From: Alcaligenaceae bacterium
GTDB taxonomy: Bacteria > Pseudomonadota > Gammaproteobacteria > Burkholderiales > Burkholderiaceae_B
Assembly (NCBI GenBank): GCA_029265795.1
Contig: JAJUGV010000006.1
Coordinates: 1 to 64,000 of the forward strand
Length of the DNA stretch: 64,000 nt
Direction of reading: 5' to 3'
Made by a program: the position numbers and the translations under genes. Numbering within the stretch: the first letter of the stretch is position 1; every line of letters begins with the position of its first letter. A model generated the notes under the pieces. It saw nothing but the letters and a program-made list of their open reading frames with translations. It searched no databases and was not told the DNA's origin. This document shows, one piece after another, positions 31,441-43,875 of this stretch.

Positions 31441-32742
31441 ATGCAAATGAAGATCGCTGTGTTGGGCGCCGGCGTCGTCGGCATTACGACTGCATATTAT
31501 TTGGCGCGAGCCGGGCATGAGGTCGACGTCTACGATCGCCAAGACGGCCCCGCCCTGGAAACGAGCTTCGCCAACGCCGGCCAAATCTCTTTTGGATACT
31601 CCTCACCTTGGGCTGCACCCGGCATTCCACTGAAAGCGCTTAAGTGGATGTTCGCAGAACACCCTCCCCTTACTATCCGCCCGGATGGCAGTCTGACCCA
31701 GTTGAAATGGATGCTGCAAATGTGGCGCAATTGCACTAGCGGCCGCTACGCAGTCAATAAAGAAAGGCTGTTACGGATTTCCGACTACAGCCGACATTGC
31801 CTGCAGGAATTGCGCGACGAAACCGGCATCGCTTATGAAGGCCGTCGTCGCGGCACGCTGCAACTGTTCCGCACGCAACAGCAGTTGGACGCCGCTGCGC
31901 GCGATATGCAAGCGCTGTCAGAAGCCGGTATCCGCCATGAACTACTCGACGCGGGCCGTCTTGTAACGGCCGAACCGGGTTTGTCGGCCAGCGCCCATAA
32001 GTTCGTAGGTGGTCTACGTACGCCGGACGATGAAACCGGCGATTGTCATCTTTTCACGACTCAGCTTGAAGCGCTTGCCCGTGAACTGGGCGTCCGATTC
32101 CACTACGGCACACCACTAGACGCCCTGCACACCGAAGGTGGTGCCGTCTCCGGCGTGCAGTCCGGAGCGCGCCGTCTGCAGGCCGACGCCTACGTACTCG
32201 CGCTCGGCTCGTGGTCGAGCCGCTTCCTGAAAGGCCTGCTGCGTGTACCCGTCTATCCACTCAAAGGCTACTCCATAACAGTGCCCATCGCAGACGAGTC
32301 TCGGGCCCCTGTATCGACCCTGCTGGATGAAAGCTATAAAGTCGCGGTCACACGTTTCGACGAACGCATTCGTGTGGGCGGCATGGCGGAAATCGTCGGC
32401 TATGACATGCGCCTGAATCCGCGTCGCCAGGCGACCCTGGAAATGGTGGTCGATGACCTCTTCCCTGGTGGCCGCAAGCCTGGCCAAGTGGAATTCTGGA
32501 CGGGTTTACGCCCCAAGACGCCGGACAGCACCCCTATCATTGGCGATACCCCCATCAAAGGGCTCTACTTGAACACCGGACACGGCACTCTGGGGTGGAC
32601 AATGGCGTGTGGCAGCGGCCGCCTTCTGGCAGACATCATCTCTGGAAGAGCGCCCGATATCCGCTGTAAAGACCTTTCGGTTTACCGATACTACGGTTCA
32701 CGTGCGAAAGAAGCGCTGACAGGCTCGGCTGCCACCGCGTGA
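31441..32742 (+). CDS. dadA: D-amino acid dehydrogenase small subunit
   Basis: [32 protein letters not shown]...[26 protein letters not shown]. Start 31441 or 31447. Confidence 0.92.
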   Translation: MQMKIAVLGAGVVGITTAYYLARAGHEVDVYDRQDGPALETSFANAGQISFGYSSPWAAPGIPLKALKWMFAEHPPLTIRPDGSLTQLKWMLQMWRNCTSGRYAVNKERLLRISDYSRHCLQELRDETGIAYEGRRRGTLQLFRTQQQLDAAARDMQALSEAGIRHELLDAGRLVTAEPGLSASAHKFVGGLRTPDDETGDCHLFTTQLEALARELGVRFHYGTPLDALHTEGGAVSGVQSGARRLQADAYVLALGSWSSRFLKGLLRVPVYPLKGYSITVPIADESRAPVSTLLDESYKVAVTRFDERIRVGGMAEIVGYDMRLNPRRQATLEMVVDDLFPGGRKPGQVEFWTGLRPKTPDSTPIIGDTPIKGLYLNTGHGTLGWTMACGSGRLLADIISGRAPDIRCKDLSVYRYYGSRAKEALTGSAATA

Positions 32743-33539
32743 TGCGCCAACGCTGCGCGGGCGGCCGGCGGCACGGTATTCTGCTTAAGTGTGATGCTTA
32801 ACTGGTATCCTCGCCCCCTGACAGACCGGATCGGCATGTGAATGCCGGCGGCCGCTAACTTGTGACGCAAACGGCTGACAAGCACACTCATCCGTCGCGC
32901 AGCGGGCCTGGCACGGGTGGCGAGACTTGAGTCCGCAAACGAAGATTCCGGCTGCAGTTCATATTCCACAGCACGCAAAAGCGCATCATGGCTGAGTTGC
33001 TGGTGTGGCGCATTGCATAACGCCCCGACGATAGCTTTTTCTGCAGCGGTGAGCGTAACGCTGCGACCGTCTGGCGCCTGCACCATCCAACCTTGCGAAA
33101 CAAGCCGCCATTGCGGTTGATCTAGGGCCACCGCGGACCCACCGCAATGGCCGACGAGCCTCAACACGCCCGACACCACAAGCGCTACCGGCGCGGCTGC
33201 CGGCCAGCAAACGTCGATGCCATTTTGCAGAGCGCATATCAAAGAGTTGGGATGCACGTCCGACTGCAGCGCCATCAGTGTTACCCGAGGAGCGTAGCGA
33301 CGTATTTCGCGTGCCGCCTGAATGTTTCTTTGCGCCGAGTCCGCTAAGAGCACCAACTGAACTTCATCCGCCGCACTTCGTTCCAGGGTGCTGCACAATT
33401 CCGCGGTATCGGCAACCCGCCGCAGACCAAGACCACTATCAAGCAGGCCTGCTTCCAATCGAGAGATAACACCTGTCTGCTGGGTGTGGAACAGGTAGAT
33501 AAAGCCCGCCGACATATCAGCCCCCGTGACCGATGCCAT
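32691..33539 (-). CDS. OmpR/PhoB-type winged-helix regulator with degenerate receiver-like N-terminus
   Basis: [34 protein letters not shown]...[33 protein letters not shown]. Confidence 0.75.
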   Translation of the reverse strand: MASVTGADMSAGFIYLFHTQQTGVISRLEAGLLDSGLGLRRVADTAELCSTLERSAADEVQLVLLADSAQRNIQAAREIRRYAPRVTLMALQSDVHPNSLICALQNGIDVCWPAAAPVALVVSGVLRLVGHCGGSAVALDQPQWRLVSQGWMVQAPDGRSVTLTAAEKAIVGALCNAPHQQLSHDALLRAVEYELQPESSFADSSLATRARPAARRMSVLVSRLRHKLAAAGIHMPIRSVRGRGYQLSITLKQNTVPPAARAALAHHAVAAEPVSASFAREP

Positions 33540-33562
33540 GATATTGGACTCTACCGCAAAAT

Positions 33563-33629
33563 AATCACATTTGTGATTACTGTTATCACCAATGTGATTG
33601 CGTTTGACCGTTCAATCACGTTTGTGAAC
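33563..33629. promoter_or_regulatory. Three ATCAC-N4-GTGA(T/A) palindromic sites in the divergent promoter region of the XRE and winged-helix genes
   Basis: AATCACATTTGTGATT (33563-33578), TATCACCAATGTGATT (33584-33599), AATCACGTTTGTGAAC (33614-33629). Confidence 0.75.
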
Positions 33630-33992
33630 ACATTTGCCACACGTCTCCGGTATGCACGTAATCTGCGTGGGCTTACGCAGAAGGAGTTAGCGCGCGCCAG
33701 CGGGTTATCACAAGGAGCAATCGGCAACTACGAAACCGACAGCCGCCGCAGTCCGAAGGACGTATTCCGTCTTGCAGAGGCTTTGGACGTCGCGCCCGCT
33801 TGGTTGGCCATGGGCACCGGCCCCATGGAAGTGCAGCCGGCGCACCACGTCGCCGACCTCCCCCATTCGAAGGCTGCATGGCCCTTACCGGGGATCGACC
33901 CGGAACGTCTCTGGGCACTAACGGCCCAGCAGCGAGAGTTTCTCGCCAAATCACTTGCCGGCATGATCGCCGCCATGGAAAGCGAAAAGTAA
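33624..33992 (+). CDS. XRE-family (Cro/CI-like) HTH regulator
   Basis: RLRYARNLRGLTQKELARASGLSQGAIGNYETDSRRSPKDVFRLAEALDVAPAWLAMG. Likely GTG start at 33624 (VNTFATRLRYAR). Confidence 0.88.
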   Translation: MNTFATRLRYARNLRGLTQKELARASGLSQGAIGNYETDSRRSPKDVFRLAEALDVAPAWLAMGTGPMEVQPAHHVADLPHSKAAWPLPGIDPERLWALTAQQREFLAKSLAGMIAAMESEK

Positions 33993-34036
33993 GAATCACC
34001 GCTTACGACTGTAGCGACGTGGGCTATACTGCGGAG

Positions 34037-34118
34037 CACGCAGGGGTACTCGCCTTGAACCGGCGGGTTGAGAGACACCCTTCGTACCAGTACGGATAAT
34101 GCCGATGCTGGGAGCGCA
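34037..34118 (+). ncRNA. TPP riboswitch (THI element) aptamer upstream of thiC
   Basis: GGGGTACTCGCC...GGGTTGAGAGACACCCTTCGTACCAGTACGGATAATGCCGATGCTGGGAG matches the TPP aptamer core (UGAGA, ACCCUU, GGAUAAU, CUGGGAG). Confidence 0.9.
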
Positions 34119-34230
34119 CCCCGTCGCGGAGCGTCGTCCTCGTTCCGTGGCGACCTCTGCACAGGACCATCCGAATCGCGTCCGCGTTCAACGTGTTCCT
34201 GCCGGGAAACAATCCCGATCGGCTCCATGA

Positions 34231-36078
<1,848 letters not shown>

Positions 36079-36101
36079 AAGTAATTGCACCGGCGTGTCA
36101 G

Positions 36102-36134
36102 CACAGAACAGTCCTGAAGGAGGACTGTTCTGTG
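36102..36134. terminator. 14-bp perfect hairpin between convergent thiC and the OmpA-like gene
   Basis: CACAGAACAGTCCT-GAAGG-AGGACTGTTCTGTG. Confidence 0.65.
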
Positions 36135-36143
36135 TCAGGGATA

Positions 36144-36803
36144 CTACTGCTGCACTGCGTAGAGATAGAGTTCTACGCGGCGGTTCATCGCCCGGCCCTG
36201 GGCGGTGGAGTTATCTGCCACCGGATTATTGGGGCCGCGGCCTTCTGACATCATTCTGGAACCTGGCACACCACGCGAGCTCAGGTAGTTAATGACCGAA
36301 TTGGCGCGATTTACGGAAAGGGTTTGATTTACCTGCATAGACCCCGTGCTGTCTGTATGCCCAATGGCTTTGGCGCGTAACTCGGGGTGCTGCACCAGCG
36401 CGCGAGCGACGCTATCGAGCACCGGCAGCAATTCAGGCTTCAGGTCATATTTGCCCGTATCGAACGAAACGTGGCTGGGGATATTCACCCGAAGTGTGCC
36501 GTCCGGCATTTCCGTGACATCCACACCCAGCCCAGTGGCACCGGATTGCTCAACGTCGTTCTTCACGCCCGCCCAGTTGTAGCCCACAATACCGCCGGCC
36601 ACGGCGCCTATGCCCGCGCCGATGGCTGCGGCACGGCTGCTATCACCAATCAGGGCACCCAACCCGGCGCCTACGGCCGCCCCGGTACCCGCCCCTACGG
36701 CGGTACGGCCGCCCTGGCCCATTTCGCCCGTGGCGCAACCGGCAACCAGGGCGACAGCGCCCACGTAACATGCCACGCGGGTAAAGCGCGTCGTCACTCT
36801 CAT
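36144..36803 (-). CDS. OmpA-family lipoprotein with glycine zipper (YiaD-like)
   Basis: Lipobox VAGC, glycine-rich hydrophobic region, C-terminal HTDSTGSMQVNQTLSVNRANSVINYL OmpA domain. Confidence 0.92.
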   Translation of the reverse strand: MRVTTRFTRVACYVGAVALVAGCATGEMGQGGRTAVGAGTGAAVGAGLGALIGDSSRAAAIGAGIGAVAGGIVGYNWAGVKNDVEQSGATGLGVDVTEMPDGTLRVNIPSHVSFDTGKYDLKPELLPVLDSVARALVQHPELRAKAIGHTDSTGSMQVNQTLSVNRANSVINYLSSRGVPGSRMMSEGRGPNNPVADNSTAQGRAMNRRVELYLYAVQQ

Positions 36804-36885
36804 ATGATTCTCCTTTCTTATGCAGACTCAATCTCTGCCGGAGCCATCGTAACAAGAGCCCGACTTGCACATTGTTAAATTTCGT

Positions 36886-37626
36886 TCAATGCAGAATTTG
36901 CTTGAGGAAGAGCTGCGTCCGTTCATGCTGAGGGTTGTCGAAGAACACGTCCGGCGTGTTTTCTTCGATGATTTCGCCCTGGTCCATGAAAATAACGCGG
37001 TCGGCCACCTTGCGTGCGAACCCCATTTCGTGGGTGACACACAGCATGGTCATGCCGCTTTCCTGGGCCAAGCTCACCATGACGTCGAGCACTTCCTTTA
37101 CCATTTCGGGATCTAGCGCGGACGTGGGCTCATCGAACAGCATGATCTTTGGATTCATGCACAGGGAACGCGCAATCGCCACACGTTGCTGTTGGCCGCC
37201 CGACAGCTGCCCTGGATATTTATTCGCCTGCTCTGGAATGCGCACCCGCTCCAGATATTTCATTGCCGTGGCTTCGGCTTCGGCCTTGCTCTTCTTGAGC
37301 ACCCAGACGGGGCCAAGCGTGAGGTTTTCCAGAACCGTCAAATGGGGAAACAGATTGAAGTGTTGAAACACCATGCCGACATCACGGCGAATGATCTCAA
37401 TATGCTTGAGGTCGCTAGTGAGCTCGGTACCATCGACCAATATTCGCCCTTGCTGGTGCTCTTCCAGCCGGTTGATGCAGCGGATCATGGTGGATTTTCC
37501 CGATCCCGATGGGCCACAGATGACAATGCGCTCACCCGATGCCACTGACAGGTTCAGATTACGCAAGACATGAAATTGTCCGTACCACTTGTTGACGTTT
37601 TCAAGGCGGATGATGGCCTCGGACAT
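36886..37626 (-). CDS. aapP: Amino-acid ABC transporter ATP-binding protein
   Basis: [23 protein letters not shown]...[36 protein letters not shown]. Confidence 0.9.
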   Translation of the reverse strand: MSEAIIRLENVNKWYGQFHVLRNLNLSVASGERIVICGPSGSGKSTMIRCINRLEEHQQGRILVDGTELTSDLKHIEIIRRDVGMVFQHFNLFPHLTVLENLTLGPVWVLKKSKAEAEATAMKYLERVRIPEQANKYPGQLSGGQQQRVAIARSLCMNPKIMLFDEPTSALDPEMVKEVLDVMVSLAQESGMTMLCVTHEMGFARKVADRVIFMDQGEIIEENTPDVFFDNPQHERTQLFLKQILH

Positions 37627-37649
37627 GCTCGACTCCTTGTTCCGCTTGA

Positions 37650-38744
37650 TCAGCGTTGATATCCCGTGTCCAGGCGGCGCTCCAGCCCCTGGCTATAACG
37701 GGAGATCGCAAAACAGAAAATGAAATAGATCACGGCGATGAAGACATAGGCCTCGACACTGAAACCCCGCCACGCAGCGTCGGCAATCGCAGCCTTGGCC
37801 GCCTGGGTGAGATCGAAGATGCCTATGATGACCACCAGCGACGTGTCCTTGAAAAGAGCGATGAATATCCCCACCAGAGGGGGAATGACGACCTTAAGGG
37901 CCTGCGGCAGGATGATCAACCGAGTTTGCTGCCAATAGCTAAGCCCCAGTGAGTCGGCCCCTTCGTACTGCCCTTTGGGGATCGCCTGCAAACCGCCTCT
38001 GACAGTCTCCGCGATATACGCGGCTGCGAACAGAATGATTGCGATCTGAGCACGCAGCAACTTGTCGATGGTGAAGCCTTCCGGCAAAAACAGCGGCAGC
38101 ATCACGGACGACATAAAGAGCAGACTAATGAGGGGTACACCACGAATCAACTCGATATAGATGATGCATAACGACTTGATGGCCGGCATATTCGAACGGC
38201 GCCCGAGTGCCAGCAACACTCCCATGGGAAACGCAAAGGCGATTCCAAAGGTAGAGAGAATCAAGGTGAGTGGCAGACCGCCCCAGCGGTCATTTTCGAC
38301 ATAGGATAACCCAAACACCCCACCCCACATCAGCACCGCGACACTGACCAATGCGACAGTCCACAAGACCACCAACCATGGCTTCCAAAACCAGCGGATG
38401 GCACTGCAGATGAGGGCGGCGATGAGAATCACAGTCGCCAGCAGCGGCCGCCACTGTTCGTCGTAAGGGTAGAGGCCGAATAAAATCAGCCTGTGTTTTT
38501 CAGCGATAAAGGCCCAGCAGGCACCTTGTGCCTGGCGACATTCCTGTGCTGTTTCGGATGTAAAGTCGGCATCCAGGAACAGCCAATCGACCATAGCCGG
38601 TATTGCCAGAACCAGCAGCCAGCTTACCAGCACCGTTAGCAGCACATTGAGCGGCGAGGAGAACAGATTTTCTTTCAGCCAGGTAAGCCAGTTGCCGGAC
38701 GGACGGGGTGCGAGCATCTGCGGGGCGGTTGGGTTTGCACTCAT
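37650..38744 (-). CDS. aapM: General L-amino-acid ABC transporter permease AapM-like
   Basis: Multispanning protein with [26 protein letters not shown] and EAA loop; syntenic with aapQ/aapJ. Confidence 0.88.
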   Translation of the reverse strand: MSANPTAPQMLAPRPSGNWLTWLKENLFSSPLNVLLTVLVSWLLVLAIPAMVDWLFLDADFTSETAQECRQAQGACWAFIAEKHRLILFGLYPYDEQWRPLLATVILIAALICSAIRWFWKPWLVVLWTVALVSVAVLMWGGVFGLSYVENDRWGGLPLTLILSTFGIAFAFPMGVLLALGRRSNMPAIKSLCIIYIELIRGVPLISLLFMSSVMLPLFLPEGFTIDKLLRAQIAIILFAAAYIAETVRGGLQAIPKGQYEGADSLGLSYWQQTRLIILPQALKVVIPPLVGIFIALFKDTSLVVIIGIFDLTQAAKAAIADAAWRGFSVEAYVFIAVIYFIFCFAISRYSQGLERRLDTGYQR

Positions 38745-38745
38745 G

Positions 38746-39933
38746 TCAACGCTCCACCAGCGCGATGCGCTTGTTGTACCAGTTCATGAAGATAGAGATC
38801 GACAGGCTCACCGTAAGATAGGCCGCCATGATTATGAGGATGCCTTCTATGGCCTGACCGGTCTGATTCAGGGTGGTGTTTACCACGGACACAATATCTG
38901 GATACCCAATGGCCACGGCCAGTGAACTGTTCTTTGTGAGGTTGAGATACTGGCTGGTCATGGGCGGGATAATGACGCGCAATGCCTGGGGCAATATCAC
39001 TAATCGCAAGATGCGCGCACGGGGTAGACCCAGCGCATACGCAGCTTCCCATTGACCACTGCCAACCGCCTGGATACCGGAGCGCACCACTTCGGCAACA
39101 AAGGCAGATGTATAGATGACCAAACCGAGCAGCAGCGCCGAAAATTCCGGGGACAAAGTAATACCGCCCACGAAGTTGAACCCCTTGAGCACGGGTATAT
39201 CCAGCGCGAGTTCAGCACCCCCGGCAACCCACCCGGCCAACGGCAAGGCAAGCAGCAAAGCGAGGGAAACACTGGCTAGCGGAAATATCTGCCCCGTGGC
39301 GGCCTGACGCTTTCGAGCCCAGTGAGCCACAAGCAATATCAAGACGATAGCGACACCCAGGCCGCCAAGAATCCAATCAAGGGCATCGCCCTGCAACGAG
39401 GGTAATTTGAGACCCCGGTTAGAAAGGAAAACCCCCGGCAGCGGCTGCAGAGCCTGCCGCGGCCCGGGCATGTTTTCAGTGATGATGGCATACCAGAAGA
39501 AAAGCTGGAGCAACAGTGGAATGTTGCGCATCACTTCCACATATACGCTTGCAACACCCGACACAAGCCAGTTCTTTGAAAGTCGGGCGATACCAATTAG
39601 CGTGCCAAGCAACGTGGCCAGCACAATGCCCACCACTGACACGCGCAGCGTATTGAGTAGACCCACCCAGATCGCGCGCCCATAGGTGTCGGCGGGGCTG
39701 TAGGCGACCGGTGATTCGCCGATTGCGAAGCCGGCCTCACGGCTGAGAAAGCCGAAGCCCGTCGAGATATTGCGTACAGAGAGGTTATGTAGCGTGTTGG
39801 AAACGAGGTACCAAATGACAAAACCAACGAGTCCCACCACGATTACCTGATACAGCAAGGCGCGCGTAGTAGGATCGTTCCAAGATAAGCGCCGACGGGC
39901 CGGCGCTGGTGTGGATGCGTTCTGTTTCGTCAT
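38746..39933 (-). CDS. aapQ: General L-amino-acid ABC transporter permease AapQ-like
   Basis: EVMRNIPLLLQLFFWYAI...EVVRSGIQAVGSGQWEAAYALGLPRARILRLVILPQALRVIIPP; start taken at MTKQNAST. Confidence 0.88.
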   Translation of the reverse strand: MTKQNASTPAPARRRLSWNDPTTRALLYQVIVVGLVGFVIWYLVSNTLHNLSVRNISTGFGFLSREAGFAIGESPVAYSPADTYGRAIWVGLLNTLRVSVVGIVLATLLGTLIGIARLSKNWLVSGVASVYVEVMRNIPLLLQLFFWYAIITENMPGPRQALQPLPGVFLSNRGLKLPSLQGDALDWILGGLGVAIVLILLVAHWARKRQAATGQIFPLASVSLALLLALPLAGWVAGGAELALDIPVLKGFNFVGGITLSPEFSALLLGLVIYTSAFVAEVVRSGIQAVGSGQWEAAYALGLPRARILRLVILPQALRVIIPPMTSQYLNLTKNSSLAVAIGYPDIVSVVNTTLNQTGQAIEGILIIMAAYLTVSLSISIFMNWYNKRIALVER

Positions 39934-40037
39934 GGAATTCTGGGTGGCAGAAGCACAAACCGAAGTTCGGATTGCATGGGCGGGAGCCGGGTCGGCCACC
40001 CGCCCTGGTGTGATTCAAGCTGCCGAGAGACGGCTAT

Positions 40038-41054
40038 TTAGCGGATGGGCCAACCGTACATCAGGCCGCCATCCTTCCATTGCGCGTTGAGGCCGCGCTC
40101 AAGCTTCATGGGCGACGACGCGCCAATGTTGCGATCGAAGGATTCACCGTAATTACCGACTTGCTTGATGATGTTGTAGGCCCACTTGTTGTCCAGACCC
40201 AAACCCTTACCCATTTCCCCGGTCACCCCGAGAATGCGCTGGATGTTGGGATTATCGCTCTTGAGCATTTCGTCGATGTTCTGAGACGTGATGCCGTACT
40301 CTTCCGCTTCCAGCATGGCGTTAAGCGCCCAGCGAACCACCATGAACCATTCATCGTCACCCTGACGAACCATGGGGCCGAGAGGCTCCTTGGAGAAGTC
40401 TTCAGGCAGTATGACGTGGTCATCGGGGTTGGGCAGCGTCGTACGTACCGTAGCCAGGCCGGATTTGTCAGTGGTGAAGGCATCGCAGCGCCCACCTTCG
40501 TAGGAACGCATGGCCTCGTCCGGGCTGTTGATTACGACGGGCGTGAACGACAGGCCGTTGGCACGGAACCAGTCTGCCAGGTTAAGTTCGGTGGTGGTAC
40601 CCGGCTGCACACAAACTGTGGCGTTGTCGAGCTCTTTGGCACTGGTGACACCCAGTTCCTTCTTCACCATGATGCCCTGGCTGTCGTAATAGTTAATGCC
40701 GGTGCTCATCAAGCCGAGTGTCGTGTCACGGGTGAGTGTGGCAGTGGTATTGCGGGTCAGGACGTCGACTTCGCCGGACTGAAGCGCGGTGAAACGCTGC
40801 TGAGTAGTGACCGAACTGACTTTGAACTTAGAGGCATCACCAAAGACCATGGCTGCAACGGCTCGGCAGATATCGACGTCGACACCATTCCACTCGCCCT
40901 TGCTGTCGGCAATGGAAAAGCCCGGCAAGCCTGTGTGCACGCCGCACTGGACAAAACCTTTCTTCTTGACGGCATCGAAGGTCTCGCCTGCGTGGGCGGC
41001 CGTGCCGATGCAGAACAAGGACGCGCCAATAGCCAACGCTGTTTTCAATTTCAT
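40038..41054 (-). CDS. aapJ: General L-amino-acid ABC transporter substrate-binding protein AapJ-like
   Basis: Signal peptide MKLKTALAIGASLFCIGTAAHA; KKGFVQCGVHTGLPGFSIADSKGEWNGVDVDICRAVAAMVFGD. Confidence 0.9.
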   Translation of the reverse strand: MKLKTALAIGASLFCIGTAAHAGETFDAVKKKGFVQCGVHTGLPGFSIADSKGEWNGVDVDICRAVAAMVFGDASKFKVSSVTTQQRFTALQSGEVDVLTRNTTATLTRDTTLGLMSTGINYYDSQGIMVKKELGVTSAKELDNATVCVQPGTTTELNLADWFRANGLSFTPVVINSPDEAMRSYEGGRCDAFTTDKSGLATVRTTLPNPDDHVILPEDFSKEPLGPMVRQGDDEWFMVVRWALNAMLEAEEYGITSQNIDEMLKSDNPNIQRILGVTGEMGKGLGLDNKWAYNIIKQVGNYGESFDRNIGASSPMKLERGLNAQWKDGGLMYGWPIR

Positions 41055-41213
41055 GGAGTCTCCTCGTGTTCTCGTTATGACTGCTTGTTCGTGGCATACA
41101 ATGAGCAGCCACGGCTTCAAGAATGTAGCCGCTCGAATACCGCCCGTAACATGGGGGATATCCCTTGAGACTTCGTGTAACAAAGCGCGCGTAACCACGG
41201 CCCAAGCGATCCG

Positions 41214-41879
41214 ATGATCGAATTCCAGCATGTGTTCAAGTCCTACGGACGCGGTCGCAATATTCTTGCGGACGTCAATTTCCGTATTCAACCCGGCGAA
41301 TTTATTTTCGTTTCGGGTCCTTCAGGGGCGGGCAAGTCCACCTTGCTTAAGCTGATCGGTGGTCTTGAGCCTCCCAGCCGGGGTGCAACCCTGATCAACG
41401 GCCACCGCAGCGACCGCATGCCTGCGCGGGCCCGGCCTTATCTGCGTCGCGCAGTCGGTGTCATATTGCAGGACACACACCTGCTGTACGACCGCAGCGC
41501 CATTCAGAACGTACTGCTACCTTTGGCTGTGGCCGGCCACTCTCCCGCGACAGCGATTTCGCGGGCCCGGGCAGCGATGGAAAAAGTAGGCTTATCCGGC
41601 AAGGAAGACCTCAACCCCATTGAAATGTCAGGCGGCGAACAGCAACGCCTTGCCATTGCGCGAGCCATTGTCAACCGGCCTTCCATTCTGATTGCCGATG
41701 AACCCACCGCCAACCTTGACGAAGACAGCGCGCGCCGCATTATGGACGTCTTCCGTGATTTCAACCGGGTGGGGGTCACCACCTTGATTGCATCGCACGA
41801 CCGTAGACTGATGGCCACCTATGCCAACCGCACGATGCGGATAGAAGGCGGGCGCTTCACGGATATACCGGGGGTATGA
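41214..41879 (+). CDS. ftsE: Cell division ATP-binding protein FtsE
   Basis: MIEFQHVFKSYGRGRNILADVNFRIQPGEFIFVSGPSGAGKSTLLKLIGG; followed by FtsX. Confidence 0.94.
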   Translation: MIEFQHVFKSYGRGRNILADVNFRIQPGEFIFVSGPSGAGKSTLLKLIGGLEPPSRGATLINGHRSDRMPARARPYLRRAVGVILQDTHLLYDRSAIQNVLLPLAVAGHSPATAISRARAAMEKVGLSGKEDLNPIEMSGGEQQRLAIARAIVNRPSILIADEPTANLDEDSARRIMDVFRDFNRVGVTTLIASHDRRLMATYANRTMRIEGGRFTDIPGV

Positions 41880-42787
41880 TGAAGCGCTGGCTGAATCAAC
41901 ACCGTTACGCGTTCCGCGTTGCCTTGCGCAGGCTCTATAACCAGCCGTTTTCCTCGCTATGCAATATCCTGGTTATCAGTCTGAGCCTTGCCGTGCCTAT
42001 TGTGGTATCGGCAGTGCTGGATACCGCCAAGCCGGTCGTCCGCCAGATACCGGTGTCTGCCGAAGTCACGCTTTATCTGGTACGTGACGCGGCCCCGGGC
42101 ACCGCCTCCAGGCTCGCCTCAGAGCTGCAAGAGCGTCATACCGACGACATTGCAGCCATCGAAGTCATCGACCGTGATCGGGCGCTGGCAGAGCTTCGTG
42201 ATCGCCCCGCCTGGTCTGATGCGTTGGCAGTGCTGCCCGACAACCCTTTGCCTGATGCCGTAGTCGTCACATTGCGTCAGCATCCGGACATCGGAGCAAC
42301 GAGCAAACGTCTGGGTGCAGAATGGGCGCAGCTTGAGCCGGTGGACACCGTACAGATGGACAGCGTATGGGTGCAGCGGCTGCAGGCAATGCTGGATTTC
42401 CTGAGCATCGGTTTGTGGATATTGGCACTCAGTGTCGCGATTGTGGTGCTCGCTACGGTATTCAACACCGTGCGACTGCAGGCTCTTACCCAGCGAGAAG
42501 AAATCGCCATTGCGCGCCTCGTAGGCGCGACCGAATCCTTCGTTCGTCGGCCCTTTCTTTACCTTGGTGCATTGACCGGTCTGTTTTCCTCCGGACTGGC
42601 CATCGCTGCTGCGTGGGCAGCCCTGCAACCGCTGAATACGGCAATTAATCGGCTGGCCAGCAGCTACGGCACGGAGCTGGCACTGCGTCTGCCCGATCAA
42701 GTCAGCCTGCTACTGGCCAGCTTGGTGGTAGCCATACTTGGCGCTTTCGCGGCGCGCTGGTCAGTGACACGCAACACCCGATTCTGA
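41876..42787 (+). CDS. ftsX: Cell division permease-like protein FtsX
   Basis: Membrane protein, NTVRLQALTQREEIAIARLVGATESFVRRPFLYLG; ATGA overlap with ftsE. Confidence 0.93.
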   Translation: MMKRWLNQHRYAFRVALRRLYNQPFSSLCNILVISLSLAVPIVVSAVLDTAKPVVRQIPVSAEVTLYLVRDAAPGTASRLASELQERHTDDIAAIEVIDRDRALAELRDRPAWSDALAVLPDNPLPDAVVVTLRQHPDIGATSKRLGAEWAQLEPVDTVQMDSVWVQRLQAMLDFLSIGLWILALSVAIVVLATVFNTVRLQALTQREEIAIARLVGATESFVRRPFLYLGALTGLFSSGLAIAAAWAALQPLNTAINRLASSYGTELALRLPDQVSLLLASLVVAILGAFAARWSVTRNTRF

Positions 42788-42789
42788 AA

Positions 42790-43875
42790 ATGTCTTCTAT
42801 ACCCAAGTTGCACGACTTTGCCATGCGCATCTGTGCGTGGCACGGTGAGCACGGACGCCATGAACTGCCTTGGCAAGGTGGTACCGACCCTTACCGCATC
42901 TGGCTGTCTGAAATCATGCTTCAGCAAACTCAGGTGGCGACCGTCATTCCGTACTATCACCGGTTTCTGGAGCGCTTTCCCGATATCGAGACGCTTGCAC
43001 ATGCCACCCAGGAAGAGGTGATGCCCTACTGGGCAGGTCTGGGTTATTACGCCCGTGCCCGCAACCTGCATCGCTGTGCTCAGGTGCTGATGTCGGAACA
43101 CGGGGGCCGCTTCCCACTTAGCTCGGAAGAAATTGCACAGCTGCCCGGCATCGGGCGTTCGACTGCCGCTGCTATCGCCGCTTTTTCCTATGGAGAGCGC
43201 TCGCCCATCATGGATGGCAACGTCAAACGGGTGTTCACGCGGTTTTTTGGCGTCCACGGCTATCCGGGAATACGGTCCGTCGAGCAACGTCTCTGGGCTT
43301 TGGCCGAACAGGCGCTGGAGCAAGCTCCGCCCGAGCTGGATATGACTGCCTATACCCAAGGCCTCATGGATCTCGGGTCTCAAACCTGCCGCCGCGGCAC
43401 GCCCCGTTGCGACGTATGTCCGCTGGCCTCAGACTGTGAAGCGAAGCGACTCGGCCTACAACAGGCACTTCCCGAGCCACGCCCGCGGCGCCCTATTCCT
43501 GAACGGCAGTGCGCAATGCTCCTGCTTCACGGTGACGGTCACGTACTGCTGGAGATGCAGCCTCAAACCGGTGTGTGGGGCGGGTTATGGAGCCTGCCGC
43601 GCTTCGATAGTTCGCAAGAACTTGTAGAGGCCTGCCTAGCGAAAGGCATTGTGGTGCCCGACGCGGCGCGCATGGCCGGCTTCGTTCATGTGTTCACCCA
43701 TTTCCGTTTGCACATCGAGCCTTGGCTGGTGGAGGCGTCACCGACAATCGCTGAACCGCTTGCCGAGCAACGATGGGTCGCCTTCGATGAGCTGGATCAG
43801 ACTGCGGTGCCTGCTCCGGTGCGCACCTTACTAGACGCTTTACCACTGGGTCAGGCTGAATTACGCGGGGGATGA
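42790..43875 (+). CDS. mutY: A/G-specific adenine glycosylase
   Basis: LPWQGGTDPYRIWLSEIMLQQTQVATVIPYY...Fe-S CRRGTPRCDVCPLASDCEA. Confidence 0.96.
   Translation: MSSIPKLHDFAMRICAWHGEHGRHELPWQGGTDPYRIWLSEIMLQQTQVATVIPYYHRFLERFPDIETLAHATQEEVMPYWAGLGYYARARNLHRCAQVLMSEHGGRFPLSSEEIAQLPGIGRSTAAAIAAFSYGERSPIMDGNVKRVFTRFFGVHGYPGIRSVEQRLWALAEQALEQAPPELDMTAYTQGLMDLGSQTCRRGTPRCDVCPLASDCEAKRLGLQQALPEPRPRRPIPERQCAMLLLHGDGHVLLEMQPQTGVWGGLWSLPRFDSSQELVEACLAKGIVVPDAARMAGFVHVFTHFRLHIEPWLVEASPTIAEPLAEQRWVAFDELDQTAVPAPVRTLLDALPLGQAELRGG

Noticed and set aside
33624-33992. XRE regulator as prophage CI repressor or toxin-antitoxin component
   Set aside because: No integrase, phage structural genes or small toxin ORF nearby; the divergent partner is a winged-helix regulator
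36886-41054. aapJQMP transporter cluster as something unusual
   Set aside because: Standard gene order and intact motifs; ordinary amino-acid ABC transporter
40080-41168. 362-aa plus-strand ORF
   Set aside because: Antisense to aapJ, which has a signal peptide and clear family motifs; typical spurious ORF in GC-rich DNA
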